From the NCBI GenBank assembly GCA_001970955.1, contig MPUH01000169.1:1-64000 (forward strand): DNA of 64,000 nucleotides, in the 5' to 3' direction. Positions 28,951 to 39,020 of this stretch are shown here, one piece after another. Positions within the stretch are counted from its first letter, which is position 1. The number at the start of each line of letters is the position of its first letter. The notes beneath the pieces are model-generated. The model saw nothing but the letters and a program-made list of their open reading frames with translations, was not told where the DNA came from and did no database searches. The DNA comes from Stentor coeruleus (lineage: Eukaryota; Ciliophora; Heterotrichea; Heterotrichida; Stentoridae). The position numbers and the translations under genes were made by a program.

Positions 28951-30717
28951 ATGGATCCTCTAAAAGCAGAAAACACCAAAACACAACCAACAAAACTCAT
29001 GAAGCAGCGAACCCTATGGGCCATGCTATCAACCATGTCTCGGCCTTGCAACTTAAAAAAATCTGACAACACAGCCGAGTCTGGGGTAATCCACACTCTA
29101 TGCAAAAAAGGGGCGATTCTTATCTCCAAAGCTGACTCCTTGTCAATCAAATCCATGATCCCATTTGACAAAATAATATCTTTAGAATGCCCTAATGTCC
29201 AAAACACACATAAAAGTAAATTCCAGACTGACCAAGAAATATCAAAGCATTCAAGAATCCAAAAACGGCAACTTCAGCAATGGCAAGGAGAAGAGCCATC
29301 ATCTTTAACTTTTGACGTTAAAGACTATAAGGGATGGAACCAATTCGAAATCAATGCTGCAAAATTCGGAGTTTTCAGTACTTATGATGAAAATTTATAT
29401 ACAACGCAAGTCCCGCATATAAGTGAACTTACGGAAGAGCAGGTTTTGAGAGCAAAAATTGTTGAAAAGGAGATCAATTGCTTTACACAAGAAAAAAATG
29501 AAGATGATGAAGATGAAGAAGCATTATTTGGAGCAGTTTTGGGAAGTGGAAGATATAATGGGATTAAGCAAGAGGTAAATAAAAATGTTAAGGTGAAAAG
29601 TGAAGAGAAAGAGAAGTATAAGAAATTTAGAAAAGGACTTGAAACGGGGAAAAAGGTTGAAGAAAAAGATGTAGTTGATGAAAGGGTTGAGAGCTTGAAT
29701 TTGATGTAGATTTTTATGAGAAAATGTTAAGAAGAGTTTTCAAATATTTAAAGAAAGTATGAATCTTCAGGAAAAAGTTAGCNGCAAGTTGATAAAAAAA
29801 TCACTTCAAAAAATCATTCTAATATTTCCTACTATAATTTTTAATTTTTCATTTTATTCTAAGATAATCTGAATATCGATGGATCCTCTAAAAGCAGAAA
29901 ACACCAAAACACAACCAACAAAACTCATGAAGCAGCGAACCCTATGGGCCATGCTATCAACCATGTCTCGGCCTTGCAACTTAAAAAAATCTGACAACAC
30001 AGCCGAGTCTGGGGTAATCCACACTCTATGCAAAAAAGGGGCGATTCTTATCTCCAAAGCTGACTCCTTGTCAATCAAATCCATGATCCCATTTGACAAA
30101 ATAATATCTTTAGAATGCCCTAATGTCCAAAACACACATAAAAGTAAATTCCAGACTGACCAAGAAATATCAAAGCATTCAAGAATCCAAAAACGGCAAC
30201 TTCAGCAATGGCAAGGAGAAGAGCCATCATCTTTAACTTTTGACGTTAAAGACTATAAGGGATGGAACCAATTCGAAATCAATGCTGCAAAATTCGGAGT
30301 TTTCAGTACTTATGATGAAAATTTATATACAACGCAAGTCCCGCATATAAGTGAACTTACGGAAGAGCAGGTTTTGAGAGCAAAAATTGTTGAAAAGGAG
30401 ATCAATTGCTTTACACAAGAAAAAAATGAAGATGATGAAGATGAAGAAGCATTATTTGGAGCAGTTTTGGGAAGTGGAAGATATAATGGGATTAAGCAAG
30501 AGGTAAATAAAAATGTTAAGGTGAAAAGTGAAGAGAAAGAGAAGTATAAGAAATTTAGAAAAGGACTTGAAACGGGGAAAAAGGTTGAAGAAAAAGATGT
30601 AGTTGATGAAAGGGTTGAGAGCTTGAATTTGATACTTCCAAAAGTTGAAGTGACAGAAAATGTTAAGAAGAGTTTTCAAATATTTAAAGAAAGTATGAAT
30701 CTTCAGGAAAAAGTTAG
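28856..30717. repeat. Assembly-overlap repeat around N at 29783
   Basis: 28856-29782 is repeated from 29784 to about 30717, identical as far as I read except for one ~20-nt replacement near 29706-29722. A second, shorter overlap (30718-30773 versus 30775-30830, 56 nt each) surrounds the N at 30774. Both fit unmerged contig ends. Confidence 0.85.
28951..29709 (+). pseudogene. Duplicate, truncated copy of the ataxin-2-like gene (assembly artefact)
   Basis: Residues 1-251 match the gene at 29879-30949 (offset 928). Then the sequence differs for ~15-22 nt (GTAGATTTTTATGAG in place of a longer segment) and shifts into a stop, after which 29724-29782 again matches. It ends at the N at 29783. Because the repeat reaches 95 nt upstream of the start and stops at an N, I read it as an unmerged overlapping contig whose end carries an error or an allelic variant. 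It is not a second gene. Confidence 0.7.
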
Positions 30718-30949
30718 CCTTGATGATTTAAAAGAGTTTTCTAAAGAAATTAGTCCGAAAATCTCGTTCATGTNCCTTGATGATTTAAAAGAGTTTTCTA
30801 AAGAAATTAGTCCGAAAATCTCGTTCATGTCGAGGAAAAATAGTGAGGCTACAGAGAGTAAGCATGTTGTTGTGGAAGAAAAGATTGAAATTAGAAGTGT
30901 ATTGGATCTTTATATTACAACTTGGATAAAATGCATTAAAAATAATTAG
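29879..30949 (+). CDS. Ataxin-2/Pbp1-like protein (Lsm + LsmAD)
   Basis: About 356 residues as written. 19 of these (one X included) come from the artificial 56-nt overlap plus N at 30774, so the true protein is about 337. Residues ~22-85 form an Lsm-like fold (TLWAMLSTMSRPCNL, SGVIHTLCKKGAILISKAD, MIPFDKIISLECPN). Residues ~128-180 are the LsmAD domain: WNQFEINAAKFGVFSTYDEN, then LYTTQVPHISELTEEQVLRA and KIVEKEI. This pair identifies ataxin-2/Pbp1, an RNA-binding stress-granule and polyadenylation-linked factor. The rest is acidic/Lys-rich and disordered. I see no clear PAM2 motif for poly(A)-binding protein. Start ATG at 29879, stop TAG. Confidence 0.85.
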   Translation: MDPLKAENTKTQPTKLMKQRTLWAMLSTMSRPCNLKKSDNTAESGVIHTLCKKGAILISKADSLSIKSMIPFDKIISLECPNVQNTHKSKFQTDQEISKHSRIQKRQLQQWQGEEPSSLTFDVKDYKGWNQFEINAAKFGVFSTYDENLYTTQVPHISELTEEQVLRAKIVEKEINCFTQEKNEDDEDEEALFGAVLGSGRYNGIKQEVNKNVKVKSEEKEKYKKFRKGLETGKKVEEKDVVDERVESLNLILPKVEVTENVKKSFQIFKESMNLQEKVSLDDLKEFSKEISPKISFMXLDDLKEFSKEISPKISFMSRKNSEATESKHVVVEEKIEIRSVLDLYITTWIKCIKNN

Positions 30950-31549
30950 TTTTTAGTTTTATATATGGGATTTGATTGTGGTTTAAACTTTTATGATAGT
31001 GTCTGATGAATATTAAGAAATAAGTTATAATTAAACAATAAAGATAATATTTTATTTAGAAAAAGATTATGATTTATAGATGAAAAACTAGTTCTAAGAA
31101 TATGTGACAGCAAGTTTTTGAGTCATTGAAAAATGTGTTTTTTTTTATTTGGAATAATTTGCCAGAGAATTATTGAGTATATCCAAAAAGATATTCATTG
31201 TCTTAGCGTTTTTTCTGAAAAGGTTATGCATTGAACTTTTAAGTTCTCTAAAGAAGCGGGAGGATGCAAATTAATTTAATTATCAATAAGAGTCAGGCTT
31301 TTTAAAAAGGAGCTTTGATATTTAGAGATGCCATCTGAATTACTAATCATATTAGCAAACCCACTTGAATGTAAATGATTATTAATCTTTGTATTATAAG
31401 TTTTTTGGAAATTGTTATAAATACCTAGAAACTAGGATTCATTTTATAGAGGGAATGAAATGCCTATTGACATATATCACTAACTTTTTTTAATGATCTC
31501 TGATTTAATGCATATACTCAATAGGATTATACTACTTTTTAAGCCTAGT
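30950..31549. other. Gap between convergent genes, with a coding-like stretch
   Basis: 600 nt. From about 31130 to 31280 the plus strand has a 40-odd-codon stop-free run (FARELLSISKKIFIVLAFFL, then LSSLKKREDAN) flanked by TAA on both sides. A relic or chance; not called as a gene. CTTTTATGATAG near 30988 resembles a recurring 3'-flank motif. Confidence 0.4.
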
Positions 31550-32699
31550 CTATCTATCATTCAAGCTTTTCAAAAGAACTTCCTTTATTAACCTCTCTTC
31601 TTCAGAATAATCAAAGTTATCTTTAGTAGATTCAGCAATGACTTGTTGAAGTATTTCATTATCAAATTCACTAAGGCTGCTACTTAGGTTATTAGGTATA
31701 GGTTGAGCATATTCATTAGGTATTCTTTGATATTCAATATTTTTTGATTCTTGTGGGAATCTATTATCTAAAAATTCATATGGGATTTCTTGCTCATAGT
31801 TTTCATTATAATTTTGATAATCTGGATAATCTTGATATTCATTTTTATAAGGTACTTTTGAATGTATTGCTGGACTAATCTGTTTTTTTTGTGGGGCTAA
31901 TGAGCTTTTCTGTTTTGCAGGCTGGATTTCTTTGACAACCCTCTGTGCCTTTGTCCTAGAAATTTCTGGGTACTCTTGAATACTAGGTGCTGATTTCTGT
32001 CCTGCATTCTCAGTTTGCTTTTTTTTCATAGAAATATTGAAATTCCCCTGTTTATTTTTATCTATAGCAAGCTTTTGATTACTTTTTGAGTTCTCAATTT
32101 TAACTTCTTTATTTCCTGACTGGAAATCCCTATTAATCGCTCTAGCTAGAGGGACATACCTTTTAACTTCCTCAGCTTTTGAATGTCTTGCATCTATTAT
32201 TTCAGGTTTTTCAACTTGAGGCTTATTAACTTTTATTCTTTCAGCTTGGATTTCTTCATACAATTTTGCCTTTGGTTCTGTATAAGGCTTGCATGTATTC
32301 TTTAAACAATGCTGCTTATAAACATTTTTTTTAATATATTCACGGCACCTAAGGCATTGATCTGTACGGTTTCCACATTCAATATTATGAAATTTAAATT
32401 GATCTGCTGGGAATGAAGCTTCACAATATTCACAAATTATAGGTCTCTTAGGACAATCATGATCACTGAAATATTGTATTTCAATAGATTGCTGACATGT
32501 TTCACATTTTTTCTGTATATGAAATTCATTATTATGCTTTTCCAAGTCATATCGATTAAGTTTCTTCCCACAGGATTGACATTTGATTGTATTTCGCTCA
32601 CAGTGGATTTTGTGAACTTGAATTGACTGGGCTGAGACTTCTTTGTCACTGATTTAGATATTACCAAATATCACAGACTACAGTTTCTTGAGTTTCCAT
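31550..32699 (-). CDS. TRAF-type zinc-finger protein, two exons with a 16-nt intron
   Basis: The start is the ATG at 32699. Exon 1 (32699-32665, 35 nt) ends after METQETVVCDI plus two bases. A 16-nt intron (32664-32649) is removed and exon 2 runs to TGA at 31550, giving 377 residues. Splicing restores the first zinc knuckle: CDICDKEVSAQSIQVHKIHC. It is followed by CQSCGKKLNRYDLEKHNNEF, CETCQQSIEIQYFSDHDC, CEYCEASFPADQFKFHNIEC and CLRCREYIKKNVYKQHCLKN. This run of C-x2-C...H...C units is the TRAF-type (TRAFD1/XAF1-like) array. The long C-terminus is Lys/Gln/Pro/Tyr-rich and disordered. Likely a scaffold; the partner is unknown. Confidence 0.87.
32649..32664 (-). other. 16-nt intron
   Basis: GTAATATCTAAATCAG on the minus strand, the only 16-nt member seen. 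It splits a cysteine codon (TG/T) that belongs to a C-x2-C zinc knuckle, so its removal is strongly supported. Confidence 0.88.
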
Positions 32700-32969
32700 T
32701 TTATATTAGATTTTATTTTATATAAAAAGGCTAATTACTTTTTTAAATAGTATATAGTGGCAATTTTATTTATAATATAAGGATTATTTTAGATAAGATA
32801 ACTGATTATTAAAATTTGTAAATTTATAGATATTGGCAAAATGATATTTTTTATAATAATTTACTAAATAGATATGATTATTTGTATAGAATTTACTATT
32901 AAGTATTTTTATAATTACTAATACACATTTAATTTTCGGATAAAGATTTCCTAACACACATTAATAAAT

Positions 32970-33677
32970 TTAAAAACTTTGTTTACACTCAGCAAAGCAT
33001 CTCAAAAACATGTGCTTAGATATCAAGTTCATCTCTAACTTGATAACTTCATCTGCATTAGTTTTGTTAACAACTCTCACATATAAAGCGCTCTTATTTC
33101 CATTCTGAACTTCTTTACAAAAGCACTCACTATTAATACTTTGACTAAGTATTAGCTCATTTTTATAATTTTCAATGATGAGATTTGCTGAAAATTGATC
33201 TTTGCATGTCACAATCTTGCAAAGCCCAGTTCCAGTTGTTCTACCTATTATAAAGCAGCAATCTGTAGAGAATTTTGTTGTTATTTGCACTTTTTCTATA
33301 CTGGATTCCAAAAAGCCTTTTAGTTTTTGTGATTCTTCCGCCTTATTGAAGTTTTGAATAATTTCTTTAAAAGGTTCGATATGAGAATATGGTACAAATT
33401 TCGAGAAACCAAAGGGATCTTTTGGCTTGGATTGTCCAAATGGCGTAAAGTCACTTGTGGAAGTGTTTAAGTTCACTGAGAGTAGAGCTAACTCTTGCTC
33501 AATGGATAACAGCTGTGCTTGGATCTTGAATTTCTGTTGTTGGCACTCAGATACATTCCGAGATGGCCTTCTAGCTCTGAATATTCTTCTTTGGTGGATT
33601 TCTTGTTTTGAACTAATAATATCTTCAGAATCTCCAACGATAGCAGTGCAAAAGTCATTTGCTTTTCTTTTCAGCAT
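32970..33677 (-). CDS. Unrecognised 235-residue protein
   Basis: Start ATG at 33677, stop TAG at 32970. The N-terminus is basic with a possible nuclear-localisation patch (RRIFRARRPSRNVSE, about residues 30-44). A short helix (KIQAQLLSIEQELALLSVNL) follows. The C-terminal ~120 residues alternate beta and helix with several cysteines (DCCFIIGRTTGTGLCKIVTC, NSECFCKEVQ, LRCFAECKQSF). I do not recognise the fold. Codon usage and the intact frame support a real gene. Confidence 0.65.
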   Translation of the reverse strand: MLKRKANDFCTAIVGDSEDIISSKQEIHQRRIFRARRPSRNVSECQQQKFKIQAQLLSIEQELALLSVNLNTSTSDFTPFGQSKPKDPFGFSKFVPYSHIEPFKEIIQNFNKAEESQKLKGFLESSIEKVQITTKFSTDCCFIIGRTTGTGLCKIVTCKDQFSANLIIENYKNELILSQSINSECFCKEVQNGNKSALYVRVVNKTNADEVIKLEMNLISKHMFLRCFAECKQSF

Positions 33678-34295
33678 TAATAATTTATGAATAAGTTAAA
33701 AGATGTAAGTTTATCTTAAAAACTTAAACTATCAATTATATCCTCTAAACTACAAAAAATCCCGAATCCTAACTTTTCCACACCATATTTCACTCCTTTT
33801 TTCACTAAATATACCCTTTACCCAATTTTTTTAAGACATATTCAAAAACATAAACTTTCAAATAAAGTTAAGAACTCATAAAACTATTCTCTTAACCTAA
33901 AATCTAAGAACTAAACCTTTATAAAACCCTTCCATATAACCTTTAATTTTCATCCTTATATCAAAATCATCATTAAAACTCATAAACTCACCATCCTTCT
34001 TCAATTAAAACCTCAAAACTCTTCTTAAAAGTCCTAAAATGTCCTTCTTCTCAATAACTATTTATCCTCTTTACACAACCCATGATAATAAAAAATCCCT
34101 ATTATAAAATGTGGCAAAGCGATAGCGNCTTAATTTTCATCCTTATATCAAAATCATCATTAAAACTCATAAACTCACCATCCTTCTTCAATTAAAACCT
34201 CAAAACTCTTCTTACAAGTCTTAAAATGTCCTTCTTCTCAATAACTATTCATCCTCTTTACACAACCCATGATAATAAAAAATCCCTATTATAAA
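33678..34295. other. Divergent promoter region with an N-flanking overlap
   Basis: Between the starts of the 33677 gene (-) and importin beta (+). The part from 33720 on is strikingly poor in G on the plus strand. 33943-34127 is repeated as 34130-34314 around the N at 34128, so the true region is about 187 nt shorter. Confidence 0.65.
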
Positions 34296-34314
34296 ATGTG
34301 GCAAAGCGATAGCG
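33943..34314. repeat. Assembly-overlap repeat around N at 34128, with a few mismatches
   Basis: Two ~185-nt copies at an offset of 187. They are the same except for about three substitutions (TTAAAAGTCC versus TTACAAGTCT; TATTTATCC versus TATTCATCC). The mismatches may be allelic differences or contig-end errors that stopped the assembler from merging them. The beginning of importin beta is included in both copies. Confidence 0.85.
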
Positions 34315-36794
34315 GAATCCTAGCAGAAGTGACCAGCCTGATCTCTGACGCTGTGCTTGGTACCAACAACGCTCGTCAGCAAGAAATCGCTTCTCGTATC
34401 TCCCAACTTTCCCAGAACCCTGAGTTCTCCTGCTACCTTCTTCTAATCTTAACAACAGATTCCATCAATCTCACAGTACGTTTGGCTTCAGGTCACACCC
34501 TAAAGTCAATCCTCGAGAAAAAACCTGATATTCCAATAGGAATTATCCAATACCTGCAAAATAAAATCCTTCATGCATTAGCTGACCCACAAATCTCATC
34601 AGCAATATGTAGCATTGCTTCAACTTTATACATAATCCTCGAAGGCTGGCCTGAACTTTTCAGTTTTGTCGCAGCCAACATAAATCTAGTCAACTCTTTA
34701 AACGTTCTTTGTGTAGTTTTTGAAGACATAAGCACTTATAGTGCACTTGCTTATTTACTTAGTAGACCTGAGTATTCAGAAGTTCTAAAGACTATTATAA
34801 TAAAACTATTAGAGCTAGCACAAAGTCAAAATCTTCTAGCATTTAAAGCTATGAATCAATTGTTGAAAATTATGCCTACACCGCTAATGCCTTTAGTGAG
34901 TAAATATATGGATGTGCTGATTTCAGTTCCAGTTAATGATTATATAGCTGAAGGGATTTTCGCTTTGTCATGTGCGAGGAAAGATGTGGTTAAGAGGAAT
35001 TTTAAAGAATGTGCAGAGATTATGATGAGGTATATGGCAAGTGAAAAAGGTGCTATTGGGTGTAATTTCTGGATGGAGTTTATAAGGGAAAAAGACCTTC
35101 TCCAGCCTTATTTGGAACAATTACTGTTTACTGTGTTAGGGAACTTGAAGCTCACGGATGAGGATATAATGCAAATGATGCCTGAGAACGAGGATTTTAG
35201 GTTTGACAAAGAGGAAGGGGAAAAAAACTGGAGTAAAAGACGGGAAAGTGCAATATTGATGGATAACCTTGGGCAGAGGTTTGGTGGTATATGTTTTTTA
35301 ATCCTCCAAAACGCCATTCAAAATCTACTCCTTGCTCAGGACTGGGTAAGTATAGAAAGTGGTCTTCTTGGTCTTGGCGCTTTAGCCCCCGGCTCAGGTG
35401 ACACTTTATTACCATCTTTACCTATTTTCTTACCTTTTCTCTTGCAACAAACCCAACATCCTGAAAAACTTGTAGTAGCTATGGCTTTATGGACAACATC
35501 ACGCTTTACTGACTATATAATAAGCACTACTGCTTTCCAAACTTATCTTGATGCAATTATGAAAGCAATGTCACTTAGAGAAAGTATTGTTCAACAAGCT
35601 GCTTGTACATCTTTCTGCATACTTATCAGCCGTGGACCTGAAGACTTGCAACCTTATTTAGATTCAATATTACAAATTTTCAGTCAATATCTTGGATTAT
35701 ATCATGGTAAAGCTCTGATTAATCTTTTAGATGCTATTAGTTCAGTCTCAGATGTTATGAGTGAGGCAATACAAGATCAGAAATACATATCTTTGTTATT
35801 TGAACCAGTAATTGAACTTTGGAATAGAACTTCTAATGGAGAAAGGCTTATGTGGACTTTATGCGAAACTCTAAGCTCTATCATTTTATCTTTAGGCTCC
35901 TTAGTAGAAAGTTATTTCCAAAACCTACTTGGACGCTGCTGCCAGCTTGTTGAGATTGGCTTGTCTGAAGCAGAAAAACAATTTGCAATCAAAGCTTTAG
36001 AACTAGCTGGTGTGATTATAGAAAACTCCTCACAATTAGACTTAAGCCAGCTGTTACCTTTAATCCCTCCATGCTTAGACCAAAGTGATGTTTCTTTAAG
36101 GCAGTATGCATCAGCTACCATTGGGGATATTGTGTCAAAAAGTTCTCCAAACTTTGAAAACTATATGGAAAATATCATCCCCAAACTTTATCCATGCTTA
36201 TGTGTCCTTGAAGGTCCTGAAGATATATCAAGTCTCTTTTCTTTAGCCTGCAACAATGCTGCGTGTGCTTTAGGGGAAATAGCCGTCCAATACCCGAAAG
36301 TTATTGAAAATAAAGTCCAAATAATTGCTGATAAGATCATTGAATGTGTTTGTAAAATAGCTGCACCTCTTGCTTATAATGCCCAAGGTAATAACCAAGA
36401 TTTTTCTAAAGGGACACATTTACCTCAGGTTAGAGCTAATTTATTATGTGCTGTTGGAAAACTTGGTATGGCTAATTCGAGTGCTTTAGGACAAAGGATT
36501 ACTTCAGTTCTTTATATTTGGTGTGAAGCTATGGAGTTTACTGTTGATCCAAGAGATAAATATTGGTCACTTAAAGGGCTTTTAAGAGCATTGGCGTGCA
36601 ATCTTGGAGCTTTGGATAATACGTTCCAGTATTTTGCTAAAGCTCTTGTGGATTATAAGGATATGCCTGATGATCTTAGAGGCGAGACTTGTGCACTTTT
36701 AGCTCAGGTTAAAGGCTTTGCAGGTGAAGGCTGGGAAAAATACGTTGGCTTGCTGCCGTTTAGACAAGAACTTCAGGCTAAGTTCCAAGTGTAA
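34296..36794 (+). CDS. KPNB1: Importin subunit beta (karyopherin beta-1)
   Basis: 832 residues from the ATG at 34296 (MWQSDSGILAEV); an ATG nine codons upstream at 34269 is possible but adds a non-conserved IIKNPYYK. HEAT repeats run through the whole length. Marks near the N-terminus are ASRISQLSQNPEFSCYLLLI and ASGHTLKSILEKKP. The acidic-loop region is followed by SIESGLLGLGALAPGSGDTL, typical of importin beta, and by later repeats such as NAACALGEIAVQYP. It carries importin alpha and other cargo through the nuclear pore and binds RanGTP at its N-terminus. The size fits the family (about 860-880). There are no internal introns or stops. Stop TAA. Confidence 0.88.
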   Translation: MWQSDSGILAEVTSLISDAVLGTNNARQQEIASRISQLSQNPEFSCYLLLILTTDSINLTVRLASGHTLKSILEKKPDIPIGIIQYLQNKILHALADPQISSAICSIASTLYIILEGWPELFSFVAANINLVNSLNVLCVVFEDISTYSALAYLLSRPEYSEVLKTIIIKLLELAQSQNLLAFKAMNQLLKIMPTPLMPLVSKYMDVLISVPVNDYIAEGIFALSCARKDVVKRNFKECAEIMMRYMASEKGAIGCNFWMEFIREKDLLQPYLEQLLFTVLGNLKLTDEDIMQMMPENEDFRFDKEEGEKNWSKRRESAILMDNLGQRFGGICFLILQNAIQNLLLAQDWVSIESGLLGLGALAPGSGDTLLPSLPIFLPFLLQQTQHPEKLVVAMALWTTSRFTDYIISTTAFQTYLDAIMKAMSLRESIVQQAACTSFCILISRGPEDLQPYLDSILQIFSQYLGLYHGKALINLLDAISSVSDVMSEAIQDQKYISLLFEPVIELWNRTSNGERLMWTLCETLSSIILSLGSLVESYFQNLLGRCCQLVEIGLSEAEKQFAIKALELAGVIIENSSQLDLSQLLPLIPPCLDQSDVSLRQYASATIGDIVSKSSPNFENYMENIIPKLYPCLCVLEGPEDISSLFSLACNNAACALGEIAVQYPKVIENKVQIIADKIIECVCKIAAPLAYNAQGNNQDFSKGTHLPQVRANLLCAVGKLGMANSSALGQRITSVLYIWCEAMEFTVDPRDKYWSLKGLLRALACNLGALDNTFQYFAKALVDYKDMPDDLRGETCALLAQVKGFAGEGWEKYVGLLPFRQELQAKFQV

Positions 36795-36962
36795 AGACTT
36801 TTGAGTGAATTTATTAAGCTTAGTAGATAGACTTAAGTTTTATAATGATGTTTTGGTAGTTTATATGATGATATATCAAGAGCCGATTTTATTCTGAGCA
36901 TTAACTTTGCAATCTACTGTTTTTTTTATACCATTTATTTCAATTAAGGTTATAAGACTATA

Positions 36963-37603
36963 TTAAACTGTCACTCCACGCTTGCTATTGAATAAACTCC
37001 TCATTATCCAAATTTGAGATATGNCACTCCACGCTTGCTATTGAATAAACTCCTCATTATCCAAATTTGAGATATGGATATAAGGACAAGAACCACCATT
37101 TTAATAATCCCACTAAATAACACTCGGTCACAAGTAGTCTCAGTAAGGTCTCTATGTGTCCTTTCTCGACGTTCATAAAATTGTATATTGCGATAAACAG
37201 TATCAAGATTTCTGCTAATTTTCCTAAATGATGTGCGCAATGGGGCAACCTCATCTTGGGTAGCAAAATTTTCTTCTTGAAGTCCATCATGGCTGTACAT
37301 TTCAAAGCTTATTGACTTGGGTGTTGAGTCTTTTGATTGAAAGCACAGCTTGTATTTTGAGTCCTTTTGAGCTTTAAAATCGAATTTACCTTCTCTTGAC
37401 CTCGCTGGGCTGCTATATATGATTTTATCATTTGGGTCTGTGAGGGTTGTCAAAATGTTTTGATCTTTTTCTCCTGATATCACGTAAGCCCCGTTAAGTT
37501 CATTACCAGAGTTCACGTATTGATAAAAACATTTTATGGCTCCTTTGCCTTCGATTGTGAGGGAAATGCTGTTTGCTAAGGAGAATAAAAGAATTAAAAT
37601 CAT
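36963..37603 (-). CDS. p24/TMED (emp24/GOLD) cargo receptor
   Basis: About 195 residues. A signal peptide MILILLFSLANSISLT is followed by a GOLD domain (KGAIKCFYQYV; SGEKDQNILTTLTDPNDKII; DSKYKLCFQSKD, with its disulfide pair) and a coiled-coil segment (FRKISRNLDTVYRNIQFYER). Next come one membrane helix (GIIKMVVLVLISISQIWIMR) and a short cytosolic tail. The tail crosses the N at 37024. Reading the sequence left of the overlap, it ends LFNSKRGVTV with TAA at 36963; right of the overlap the frame is shifted by the duplicated 52 nt. p24 proteins form oligomers in COPI/COPII vesicles and sort GPI-anchored cargo. The tail lacks a clear double-Phe and di-lysine signal. Confidence 0.85.
36972..37076. 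repeat. Assembly-overlap repeat around N at 37024
   Basis: 36972-37023 equals 37025-37076 (52 nt), separated by a single N. Unmerged contig ends at the 3' end of the p24 gene. Confidence 0.9.
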
Positions 37604-38169
37604 TTTTTATTATGGGTAAATTTATATGAGATTGGATTATTTGAATAAGGATAATCTCTGTTACTTTATTATAATTGTTCTGATTATTGAAATTTTGTTG
37701 TTCAGAAACCTTCAAACACCCTTTAAATTTTAACAGGTTTTATATTGTATATCCACAATATTGCTTATATTGTTAGCAAAGATAAACGCTACATTAATCA
37801 ACTTAACAAATTTAATTTATCAACTAAATCCTAACTTGATTAATTTTAATATCAAATTTAAAAGAGTTTATCCTTGTCTTTAAGTATGATTATATATGCT
37901 AAAATTTTTAAATAATAATAATCTACGTCATTTTCCCTTTAATATATATGCCTTTAATAATTTTTTCTTACAATAAGCTAACCCATAGATAAAGCTTCCA
38001 ACTATTCATTAAAGTAAAAAAAATCGTTATTAAATTAAAGCTTATTCTTTATGTATTTGTTACATGAAAAAGTATTTTTTCCAAACATTGATAAGATTAA
38101 GTATTTTTTGAATACGAAATGGTAAATAGTTTGGAATGAAGTACTTAGAAATATGAGCGGTTATAATAA
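37604..38169. other. Divergent region between p24 and LC8
   Basis: 566 nt, very AT-rich. It should hold both 5' regions. No gene or RNA recognised. Confidence 0.6.
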
Positions 38170-38436
38170 ATGTCAGGAGTCAAACTATTAGTTGTAGACA
38201 TGGAAGAGCAAGTCCAGCAATACGCGATCCAATCAGTTTCTAATGCTTTCGAATCTAACAGAAGCGAAAGAGATATCGCCGCTAATATCAAACGAGACTT
38301 CGATCAAAAATACGATAAAGTCTGGAATGTTGTTGTAGGCAGAGACTTTGGCAGCCACGTTGTTTACCAAACCAAGCAATACATATTTATGTCTTATAAC
38401 GAAAACACCTACATTCTCATTTGGAAGTCTAATTAA
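38170..38436 (+). CDS. DYNLL1: Dynein light chain LC8
   Basis: 88 residues, the exact family length. The conserved landmarks are all present: VVDMEEQVQQYAIQSVSNAF, RDIAANIKRDFDQKYDKVWN, VVVGRDFGSHVVYQTKQYIF and a final strand ending LIWKSN. LC8 forms a dimer that binds short TQT-like motifs. It is a subunit of cytoplasmic and axonemal dynein and of radial spokes in ciliates. The start is the ATG at 38170 (context TTATAATAAATG). It ends at TAA exactly where the family ends, which supports standard stop use. The final strand is slightly divergent from the animal form. Confidence 0.96.
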   Translation: MSGVKLLVVDMEEQVQQYAIQSVSNAFESNRSERDIAANIKRDFDQKYDKVWNVVVGRDFGSHVVYQTKQYIFMSYNENTYILIWKSN

Positions 38437-39019
38437 TCTGAATTCTAAAATTGAGATAATAGTTTTATTTTTGCTTTTGGATTAGTCTTAGGACTAAAGT
38501 TTACTTTATTAAATATTTCAAGATGAACTAGAGGAAAAGTTTTTATTTTATGAATTCAAATAATCAATGAGGCTTAAATTTTGTTTTGATAATAAAAGTA
38601 TGAAATTTACTATCAATCCATTTTTGATAATTTAGAGATATTTGATTGCGGAATGGCTTTTTAATTAGACAAGCATAGAAATCTAATTTTTTATATGCTG
38701 TGATTTCTGAGTTTTACATATGTTTATATAATTAAAAGCCTTTTTATAAGCGATCTTAATTCTTCATTATAATACATAGTTTATTATATAAAATATTTGC
38801 TATCACCTTCTTTTACCTGTATTTTATTTAAAAAAATTGAATAAAATTCATTTTAATACTTTTAAAGATTTTCGAAGATTTTCAAAGAATACAACAGAGT
38901 GTGATTAAATCTAATGATAAAACTTCTTTTCCAATCTACTTTTATAAAGAAATTTTTTTATAAGAGATTATAGAATATATACCATATATCGGTAAAGGCA
39001 TACTATTAGGTGAATATAA
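38437..39019. other. Gap between LC8 and the PUB-domain gene
   Basis: 583 nt, AT-rich, no gene recognised. It ends with a 16-nt leader before the ATG that is identical to the one before the kinase at 40562 (see the regulatory entries). Confidence 0.6.
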
Positions 39020-39020
39020 A
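39004..39020 (+). promoter_or_regulatory. Leader motif shared with the 40562 gene
   Basis: TATTAGGTGAATATAAATG (39004-39022, including the start codon) is also found at 40546-40564, in both cases ending in the ATG. It could be a shared initiation or translation element, or a coincidence. Confidence 0.35.

Noticed and set aside
28951-30949. Tandem duplication of the ataxin-2-like gene
   Set aside because: The repeat includes upstream spacer, is nearly identical, and ends at an N. This matches unmerged contig overlap seen at five other N positions.
32437-32667. 76-codon minus-strand frame overlapping the TRAF-type gene
   Set aside because: Partly the retained 16-nt intron read in the wrong frame; the spliced gene explains the region.
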